From positions 20,218,586 through 20,282,585 of the forward strand of contig CM030707.1 in the NCBI GenBank assembly GCA_017979445.1: 64,000 nucleotides of DNA, written 5' to 3'. Within the stretch, counting starts at the first letter, position 1. The number at the start of each line of letters is the position of its first letter. The position numbers and the translations under genes were made by a program. Shown piece by piece: positions 56,732-64,000 of this stretch. A model generated the notes under the pieces. It was not told the origin of the DNA. It searched no databases and saw only the letters and a program-made list of their open reading frames with translations. This DNA comes from Akebia trifoliata. Lineage: Eukaryota > Streptophyta > Magnoliopsida > Ranunculales > Lardizabalaceae.

Positions 56732-59700
56732 ATGGGAAATTGCCAAGCAGCAGAGGCAGCATCGGTTGTGCTTCATCATCAAGGGACGAAGATTGAGAGG
56801 ATCTACAGATCTGTGAGCGCTCAAGAGATCATGAGTTCGAATCCAGGTTACTATGTCGCCCTCGTCGTAACCTCTGTATCTGCTGAGAACGGCCCGCAAT
56901 TAAAGCAGCTCAAGCTTCTTAGACCAGACGACACATTACGTATCGGCCAGGTTTATCGTCTCATAAGCTTCGAAGGTCCGAAACTACGATACAAACTTTT
57001 TTATTTACGTGATTTCGAATTTTTATTACTATTTTGCCCTTAATATCAGTTTTAATTATTTGCAGAGGTGTTGAAGGAGTTTGCTGTTAAGAAGTGTGTG
57101 AAACTGGGAAGATTGCCCAAGGAGAAAGCAGGACATGGTGGGGATAAGAGAAAAGAGAGGGGAGGTTCAAAGTCATCTTTGAATTCTGTTAAGGTAAGGA
57201 TCTTTTCTTGATTTTTCTCTATTATTTCGTCTTCAACCTTTTCAAAATCTATGGTAAATTATTGGAATAATGATGAATGCATGTGGTTAGGTGCGCGGCT
57301 GACGTGATAAAGGCATAGAACTACACGTCTTTTTCTTGTGTATCTCGATGAAAACGATTTATGATTTTGTGCCCTTGCCACGTGAACGCGTACCAAGACC
57401 GTGTGCATTCTTTTTTTTTTTTTTTTAACTTTGCTTTAAAATAACTATTTAGAGAATAAAAAGCCAAGGGTATTTGATTATAGGTTGAAGATGAGGGTTT
57501 TTAAATCATTTTAATGTCTGTTAGAAAAGACTGAAATCAAGGGACGTCTAATCAGTTTGAAAATATGGGTATCTCAATGATTCACCAAAAGCATGGGAGT
57601 GTTTGTCTGAACACTCCCAAACCAAGAGTCTATGAAGAGGGAATTAGTGTCATTGAAGAGTTTTGATCTTGTACTGTAGGAGTTGGATAGTTATGCAACT
57701 TCATATAAACTTTGGGCACAATGAGTATTTTACCTGCTTAAAGGGTCCACAATAAAAATATACTCCAATCTAATACAGATATAAATTTGCATGTATTACT
57801 ATATTGGGAATCTTGCACCACAACCTTATGAATTTTACGGAAAAACTCATATTTAAAATAAAAAATTCCAAATAAATAAAAAATTAAGACTTGATCCAAG
57901 GTGGGGAAAATAGAAGGCCACCAAACTATCAAATTTAAAATTAAAATTCAATAGTACAAATAACATTTTTTTTTTCTTCTTGTTCCTGAGTCCTCATAAT
58001 TTTATCCGCTGTAATCCTGTGGCATTGGATCATGTTTTTGCTGCAAGGTGATATAGTTATGAAATTTTCTTACTTAATAAAAAAAAGTGCTTTTCAATAA
58101 TAAATATTATGGCTTTTCTAGTCTCAACCCACGATTGAGGATCTCTCATCAACATGATCGTTAGGATATGAAGAAAAATATAAATTTTCTCGATATTTGT
58201 TTCAATCTTCTAGGGCAATATACACTTTTCTAGAGATACATTTTTCTTGAGAATCACTACCATCCCAATGGTCATTACTTGTCAATGAGGCTAACATTTT
58301 CGTAAATAATAATAGAGTGATTTACAATGCAAGATGCATTTTTTATTATAAAATTTGGAATCATGATAATCTGACTACTGCACGTGGCAAACTCAATCGA
58401 CTACCTTGATGTGACAAGTTTAGGAAGCGTAGAACTACGCTCCTTGGGATACACAGTTGTAGTTCCCTATAAAAATGTATCTGCGCCTCCTAAACTTGTC
58501 ATGTCAGGTAATTGATTGAGTATGTCACATGGGGTAGTCAAATTATCACGACTCTAAAAATTTCTTGGAGTTCTGACAACTCCAAAAGTACTTTTGCTAC
58601 TCAACAAACCTTAGAGTGAGACCCCATGTCACTTTAAAAGGTCAAATCCCTTTAATAACCTCATTTTTTTTTATGTCAAATACCTATTATATCCTTTCTC
58701 CTCTCAATATTTATTATCTCTCAAATTGAAAGATTAATCCTAATCTTTTTATTATTAAAAATATGAGTTTTATTAGGAAATATAGAGGATTATGATGTTA
58801 GATTATCAATATTTCCATGTGGACCTAATGACGATTTTGGGAGAGAATTGATGTTGAGAAGAGAGGATATAGTAGATATTGACTAAAAGAATTGATGGAT
58901 AGTTTTGATATTTAGTTTTAGAAATGATGTGAGTCACACTTAAAGATTTGTTGAGCAATAAAGTTGATATAATAAAGTTTCACTTGTCAGAATTTCAAGA
59001 GAGTTTTTGTAATAAAAATGTAATAATTGGATTTACACGGTCAATCTCTCATAATAATATTAATGATACATCCAACCAGGGCACTAGGGGCCACGCCATC
59101 AGGTGTTATGGGGGGGGGGGGGGGCATAAGAATGTGCGACATTACTCACTCGGTATGGAGGAATTACGCTGTTTTCATATGATGACACAAATTTCCAACC
59201 TAATGATGATATTGGATTGACTTATTTTTTAAGCCAACCTATTATCATTGATTATTAACCACTGATTGAGACATTTTTATAGACAATTGGATTTGAGCTT
59301 TTACTAATTCTCAAATCAATGTTTCAGCCGATAACTCCATCAAAGGATGGGCCAAATATCCATTAAGTAGTGTGGTAATTATGGAATAATTAACTTCAAC
59401 AAAATGTCTTGCGGTGTCTTTATCAACAACAGACTTTTAATCAATCATTTGGAAGGATTGGATAAATCTTTTAATCAATTTTCTAATTTAAAATAAGAAT
59501 AATGATGAATACACACGGTTTTGATATGCGGCTGATGTGACAAGGGCACATAATCATATATATTTTTTATGTGTATCACGATGAAAAAGATCTATGATTA
59601 TGTGTCCTTGCGACGTCAATCACATACCCAACCGCATACGAAAACCGTGTGTATTCATTAGGATTATGAAAATAAATAACATGTTGACATTGCGAATTGA

Positions 59701-61163
59701 AGCCTTGTGTCAGTTCACGTGTTTGGTGTCAATTAGGCGATTGGGAAATCCAAGGTCACACATGAGTAAGTCCAACCTTCTTGATAGGGGTGGTATTGAG
59801 TCGTGAGAATATGACTCTCCCACATGTCATACTCAAAATACTCTCCTAGCGTGGCATGTGCTAGAACCATAGATTTTATGCCTTGGGATACACATCTAGA
59901 TAAAATCTATGGGGATGTGTAGATGTGTATCCCGAGGCATAAAGTCTATGGTTCTAGCACATGCCACATCAGGAGAGTATTTTGAGTATGCCACACGAGA
60001 GAATAAGAAAATCATTACTCGGGTGGTATTTCTTAACACGATCCGCAAATATGACACAAAGTTATTGGGTTTGGCTTGAGTCTAATTGTGTTTGGGTTGT
60101 GATTTTGTTGACCCATAAAATTTGAAAATTTAGTACTAATTTATTTCCACAACATTTGATCATGGCAAAAAAGAACAATTTTTTTTTGACTTCTTTTTAA
60201 ATTTGATCTAGCAAGGCTCCTATAACTAGAGGACCAAAAACCTTCTCATCTCCAACAAATAGCGTCTTGAAATTAGTATTTTTGGTGAAAGTTTTGGAAA
60301 ATTAAATACTAGCTATGATTAAAAGAAGTTTGAGATTCTCTTTCCATCCAACTAATGATTAATGCGGTAACATACTCGCACACTAGCGCCTTGCATCCCA
60401 TCAAAATTTTGCAGTTAAACGTGGTTGAGTGAGAGTAGTATCATGATGAGTGATTGCTTGGGAAGTCCTTGTGTTGCACCCATCTTACTTTTTAGTAAAT
60501 TTTTTATTATAAAAAAAAATTATACTCTCATGATTAATGAGTGAAAATGCTCAGGAGTGTATAAAGGGAGAGACAAGGCAACGAATGTCCATGTGAGACT
60601 AAACTCAACATCAATCCTCTAAAGTCTCAACACTTCCCAACAGGGAAAAAATCTTAATTGTTTGAGACTTGGTAAAGTCCCAACATTTGATGTAAATGCC
60701 ATTATTGGAAGGGATGTTTAAGAAAAAGTGATCAACTTTTAACGAATATACGATTCTCTGGGCTCACTATACATTTTAATTACTAAAATGTGAATCATAA
60801 CAAATTTGCAGGTTTAACGTGATAATTTTGTAGGTTTAAAGTGATTAATCTGCAGAATTGTCGTGAAACAGTCACTTTAATTCATTTTCGGCTCACGAAA
60901 TGGTAATTCACCCTTAATAAAACCCAAGTTTTGTTGAGAATGGAAAACACTGCAGCAGCTTTTGACCAACCCCTGAAATGGATTGCATGGGCTTGATAAT
61001 GTGAGCGTACTTTATATGCTGTGTCACTGTCTGGTTGTTGCAGGAGGAGCTGCAGGAGGTTAATCTACTTGGAAGCAGCAGCAACAGCTACAGCAGTGGG
61101 GTGGGTAGGCAGAATAGGCACTGGAGGCCAGCTTTACAGAGCATTGCAGAGGTCGCAATTTAA
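56732..61163 (+). CDS. PADRE (DUF4228) domain protein, three exons, 163 aa
   Basis: Exons 56732-56975, 57066-57193 and 61044-61163 join in frame through GT/AG introns of 90 and 3850 bp. The protein starts MGNCQA: Gly2 suits N-myristoylation and Cys4 possible palmitoylation, so membrane attachment is likely. The PADRE/DUF4228 domain follows: KIERIYRSVSAQEIMSSNPG (20-39), YYVALVVTS (40-48), LKLLRPDDTLRIGQVYRLIS (60-79), then EEVLKEFAVKKCVKLGRL. The middle (about 100-140) is Lys/Gly/Ser-rich and probably disordered. The C-terminus HWRPALQSIAEV is the family's conserved tail motif. PADRE proteins are plant-specific and respond to pathogens and abiotic stress; their biochemical role is unknown. 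Length is usual for the family. The first ATG with the MGNC start was chosen. The unusually long second intron is loaded with inverted-repeat MITEs, which does not break the frame. Exon 3 placement rests on the acceptor TTGTTGCAG and the conserved tail. Confidence 0.92.
57275..57410. repeat. Inverted-repeat MITE in intron 2, copy 1
   Basis: GAATGCATGTGGTTAGG mirrors ACCAAGACCGTGTGCATTC. The arms continue GTGCGCGGCTGACGTGATAA / TTGCCACGTGAACGCG. The loop holds GTGTATCTCGATGAAAA. Same family as 59507-59655; both are preceded by GAATAATGAT. Confidence 0.75.
57800..58095 (+). repeat. Dispersed repeat family D copy in intron 2
   Basis: ACTTGATCCAAGGTGGGGAA, AAATTTAAAATTAAAATTCA and CATTGGATCATGTTTTTG in family order. 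The 5' palindrome part is missing. Confidence 0.6.
58357..58560. repeat. Hairpin MITE of the GGGATAC-loop family in intron 2, copy 2
   Basis: Arms of about 80 bp: GGAATCATGATAATCTGACT then CACGTGGCAAACTCAATCGA and GTGACAAGTTTAGGA, mirrored by TCCTAAACTTGTCATGTC and GATTGAGTATGTCACATGG. The loop has GGGATACAC. Confidence 0.8.
59110..59124 (+). repeat. Run of 15 G
   Basis: Uninterrupted (G)15 in an otherwise AT-rich intron, on the coding strand of the PADRE pre-mRNA. It could form a G-quadruplex, or its length may be a sequencing artefact. Confidence 0.8.
59507..59655. repeat. Inverted-repeat MITE in intron 2, copy 2
   Basis: GAATACACACGGTTTTG and CAAAACCGTGTGTATTC-like arms (right arm CGAAAACCGTGTGTATTC), then ATGCGGCTGATGTGACAAG / GACGTCAATCACATACC and GGCACATAATCATA / TATGATTATGTGTCC. 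The loop has GTGTATCACGATGAAAA. About 140 bp and well paired. Confidence 0.85.
59810..60020. repeat. Long near-perfect hairpin (GGGATAC-loop family, copy 3) in intron 2
   Basis: 59828-59897 and 59921-59990 are 70 bp arms with only five mismatches, around a 23 bp loop. The outer parts (GAGTCGTGAGAATATGACTC on the left) extend the element with weaker pairing. Central GGGATACACATCT / AGATGTGTATCCC. The best preserved of the family in this window. Confidence 0.9.
60540..60630 (-). repeat. Fragment of the 65 bp-LTR copia spacer
   Basis: GTATAAAGGGAGAGACAAGG, ATGTCCATGTGAGACTAAAC and TCAACATC resemble the spacer between the small LTRs at 42745-42800. A relic in the last part of intron 2. Confidence 0.5.
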
Positions 61164-61246
61164 TTGACTGGCCCCCCACCCCAACACTTTCCTCATTCCA
61201 CTCCATTGTCTCTCCTCTTTCCACCGAGAAAACAAGCAAATTAAAT

Positions 61247-61282
<36 letters not shown>

Positions 61283-61930
61283 TCTCTCTCTCTCTCTATT
61301 AAATAGATAGAGGTTTTGTGCTGGAGTACTGTATACATGTACCTCAATATGCATAATTTGCACCACCTCTCTCTTGACTAGGAATGTACAAGTTGATGTC
61401 TCAAAAAAGATCTGATTACCTCAATTTAAATGGATCTAGGTTTTATAGTGAAAGAGGGTCTAATTTATGCAGAATTATAATTTTTCTTTGCCACTCCTAC
61501 TTTTACTTATTACACCCAATTTAAAATTAAAAAAATAGGGATTTTCCCCAAAACGTGCACAACTTATGACCAAATTCTGATTTTAATACATTATTTATTT
61601 TAATTTCCAAAATATATTTTTCTAGTGAATTCATCATTTTTTTTTTATAACCAAGTATCCCTGTAGGCAGTAGACCGAGCCTATAACTAGATTTTATTTC
61701 ATCACTTTTTATAATCAACAAATTCGTTGATAAATTATCGATAAGATGGCTAATAAGGGAAAATCGCCAATATTTTATCAATAAATTCATAGATTATAAA
61801 AGTGATGAATTCACAATAAAAACATTTTTTTGAAATAAAAATGAATAGTGTATTGAAATCAAAATTGAGTTATATTCAATGCATAAAATGCAAATTCCAC
61901 TAACCATGATTTGTAGAACTATTGAGTTTG
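61164..61930. other. 3' flank of the PADRE gene
   Basis: A (CT)n stretch of about 50 bp at 61247-61297, then AT-rich DNA. TTTGCCACTCCTACTTTTAC near 61490 resembles one end of the GAGATTCTA MITE family. Antisense frames over the (CT)n are low-complexity. Confidence 0.45.
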
Positions 61931-62876
61931 TTAGTGAAATTATCTAATCTCACATCATATAGGTATGAGAAATTTGTCTAGTTCTTATATAGAACTTCTC
62001 ATATCACTGAAATGAATATGAGAGAAAGATTTGAATAAGTTGATGCATGCACAAGAGACCCATGGGCTCAAGAAGGATTTAAACCATTAGTCCAAAAAAT
62101 TCTTAATACATGCATATGATGCGCAAGCAAGGGGGGGTGCAAATTTTGGTAATTTGGCGCATACCTAATTTGACTTCACGTGGGTGTGCGCGACGGCCTT
62201 AGGTTTAATTCAAATTTTCTTTTGAAGGGGGCACACCCCTTAATTTCAATCACGTTTCCCATGGGTGTCTGTTTGTCTAGTAAGGACACCTCTTTTAGAG
62301 ACACTATGTCTCTTCATTTTTTATAAATAGGTCATTTTGACCTTGATTTTTTCATTCAAAATTTTTCTCATCTCCTGTTTTAAATTGCATTCCGATTTTT
62401 TCATCTACATTCCTTGAGAATATAAATTTGGCGTTTTGTTCGCTAAACATGTAAGACATCTCTTTTGGTTTATTTGGGTTGTCTCTTAAGAGACACCTTT
62501 TTTTTTCCAAGAGACATGATGTCCATTAGAATCCTTATATTTTCAAGAGACACCATGTCTCTTCCTTTTCTATAAATAGGTCATTTTCGACCTTGATTTT
62601 TTCATTCAAAAAATTTATGTTCTCTCCTATTTAAAATTGCATTCTGATTTCTCGTCTGCATTTCTTGAGAGTATAAATTTAGCGTTCGATTCACTAAACG
62701 TGTTGATTGAAAGGTTGTCTCTGCACGTGTGATCATTGTATCCTGAGAGACAATTGTTTATTGATCTGTGGGTACCAAATTGGGAGAATAAAATTGTCTT
62801 AAGGATATTGTATTCAACACAAGCCTTGATCAATTTTTATTTTATTCGCTTTTCAGGTATCTACTGAATAATAGCT
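61931..62876 (+). mobile_element. Putative LTR fragment with a duplicated promoter block
   Basis: Two ~250 bp blocks each carry TATAAATAGGTCATTTT (62322-62338 and 62571-62587), GACCTTGATTTTTTCATTC, AAATTGCATTC.GATTT and TTGAGA.TATAAATTT. AATCTCACATCATATAGG at 61948 and the PolII-like TATA boxes fit a retroelement U3-R region. No defined ends or TSD. Confidence 0.45.
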
Positions 62877-63195
62877 TAAGGGGACAATTGCCCCCATAAA
62901 ACTTTGAGACAGTCCTGTATTTTCAACTAAATTTGCCCCTACTCCCTCATCTCCTTCCTTATTTGCCCCCCAGCCAATCACCTCCTTCCAATTTTTTCCC
63001 CAACCCCCTTATAATTTTTGAAGATGACATTGTTCCTTGATTAGGCCTTCTCTCATGTTAAATAGCATTTTCTTCAACTTCCAACTAAAAATCTTTGAAT
63101 CTCTCCAAAATTATTCATATTAAAGTTTTTCAACTGTACAATTAATTATAGTTTGCCCCCACTACAATAAAATCCTGGCTCTACCCATGTTTGGC
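62877..63195 (-). mobile_element. hAT-type MITE (GGGGCAATTGCCCC family)
   Basis: On the minus strand it begins near GGGTAGAGCCAGGATTTTAT, a common plant hAT-derivative end, followed by TTGTAGTGGGGGCAAAC. The other end is GGGGACAATTGCCCCC. The interior has CT-rich TTGCCCC repeats. A relative lies at 48939-49230. Confidence 0.6.
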
Positions 63196-63239
63196 ATACA
63201 CACCTGACACACGTTTGGAAGCACATATCTTATTAAAAA

Positions 63240-63650
63240 GAAAATAAAAATGTTTCTTTCTCTTGCCTGTTCTTTGTCCACATATTTATTATTTTAGATT
63301 TCAAATCTTAAAAAGGATCGTTGGGCCCACATTGATTATAACATTGATAATCCAACCACACAATGATCTAGATTTCATGAAAATATTCATATTAAAAAAA
63401 AATTAAAATTAAAAACAATTAATTTTCGAGAATGATCCAAGATGTTTAAAATGGATGGCTATCGAGTACCTAAATTTAAAAATAAAATTCAACGGAAAAA
63501 AATAACTGCTTTTTATTATTTTTTTAAAAGTTCATATAATTTTATCCTCTACAACCCCATTTCATCATATCATGATTTTGAATGTCACATGGTGATGAAA
63601 GTTTCTATTTTTCACTATGGCTAGGAGAGAGAAACTCTTTTTTTTTTAAT
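63240..63650 (+). repeat. Dispersed repeat family D, last copy
   Basis: AGATTTCAAATCTTAAAAAG, GATCGTTGGGCCCACATTG, TAGATTTCATGAAAATATTC, TTTAAAAATAAAATTCAACG and TGTCACATGGTGAT. It is close to the 31365-31780 copy. Confidence 0.7.
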
Positions 63651-63689
63651 AAGTCACGTGCTTCCACGTCAAGGTGTGTTAGGTGTGTG

Positions 63690-64000
63690 CGCCAAAAGTT
63701 AAGGTTGTCAAAAGATGCTTATCGGTTCAGATATAGTAATATCCGAATCTGAATTTAAATCCGAAATTTTTATTTAATATCCGAATTCGAATTTGATTAT
63801 CCTATCGGATATCGGATAATATCCGATTAGAATTTGAATAATTTGTATATTAAAAAAATACAATTTTTCCTTATCTAATTGATTTTTCATTATTAAAAAA
63901 AAAAAAAACTATTATATATTATATTATGTATATAATAAATAAATCAAATAAAATAATATATATTATATTATTTATATAAAAATAAATCAAATAAAATAAT
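63690..64000. mobile_element. Start of a hAT-like element, cut by the window edge
   Basis: TTAAGGTTGTCAAAAGATGC followed by TATCCGAATCTGAATTTAAA and repeated CGGATAT motifs, as in the other hAT-like elements here. AT-rich sequence runs to the edge. Confidence 0.45.

Noticed and set aside
61060..61347. Antisense 95-codon frame at the PADRE 3' end
   Set aside because: Shadow of exon 3 plus a (CT)n repeat.
1..64000. tRNA, rRNA, organelle-derived DNA, Helitron ends, endogenous viral genes
   Set aside because: Looked for by eye; nothing convincing was seen. A covariance-model or profile search would be needed to exclude decayed copies.

Overview
The window is AT-rich nuclear DNA of a flowering plant, most likely a woody eudicot. 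The evidence is two typical intron-containing plant genes (a D-type cyclin and a PADRE/DUF4228 protein) set among Ty3/gypsy (Tat/Ogre-like) and Ty1/copia retroelements, hAT-type and hairpin MITEs and (TA)n microsatellites. I saw no organellar DNA, tRNA, rRNA or CRISPR. The species cannot be named from what is visible.

Layout. 1-215: partial hairpin MITE. 303-4905: a 4.6 kb DNA transposon with ~137 bp terminal inverted repeats, gene-like fragments inside and (TA)n at both ends. 5.0-14.66 kb: decayed Tat/Ogre-type retroelement sequence (LTR end, gag, protease, a second unrelated-looking LTR, an inserted LTR candidate). 15.3-17.4 kb: solo gypsy LTR inside a MITE-like repeat. 18.4-20.05 kb: three tandem ~0.5 kb units, two with the same intact 66-codon ORF, the third split by a 226 bp solo LTR with perfect target-site duplications (TSDs). 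21284-22665: cyclin D gene, five exons, 341 aa. 22.7-30.5 kb: flanks, solo LTRs, hAT-like and hairpin MITEs. 30512-32490: non-autonomous hAT-like element holding a nested MITE. 32675-42038: a 9.4 kb LTR element carrying gag but no pol. 42.6-46.65 kb: a four-level nest in which a small MITE is split by a copia element with 65 bp LTRs, which is split by a 2 kb solo gypsy LTR. 46.9-56.2 kb: AT-rich DNA with a cluster of hairpin MITEs. 56732-61163: PADRE/DUF4228 gene, three exons, 163 aa, with a 3.85 kb second intron full of inverted-repeat MITEs. 61.2-64 kb: more LTR and MITE remnants.

Only the cyclin and the PADRE protein look like working host genes. The cyclin should act at the G1/S step through an N-terminal LxCxE retinoblastoma-binding motif. 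The PADRE protein has an N-terminal Met-Gly-Asn-Cys typical of N-myristoylation and belongs to a stress-responsive family. Nothing suggests that the two genes work together. All transposon reading frames seen are broken or lack essential domains. Exon joins were made by eye from GT/AG sites, reading-frame continuity and family similarity. TSDs were matched by eye; imperfect matches are stated.
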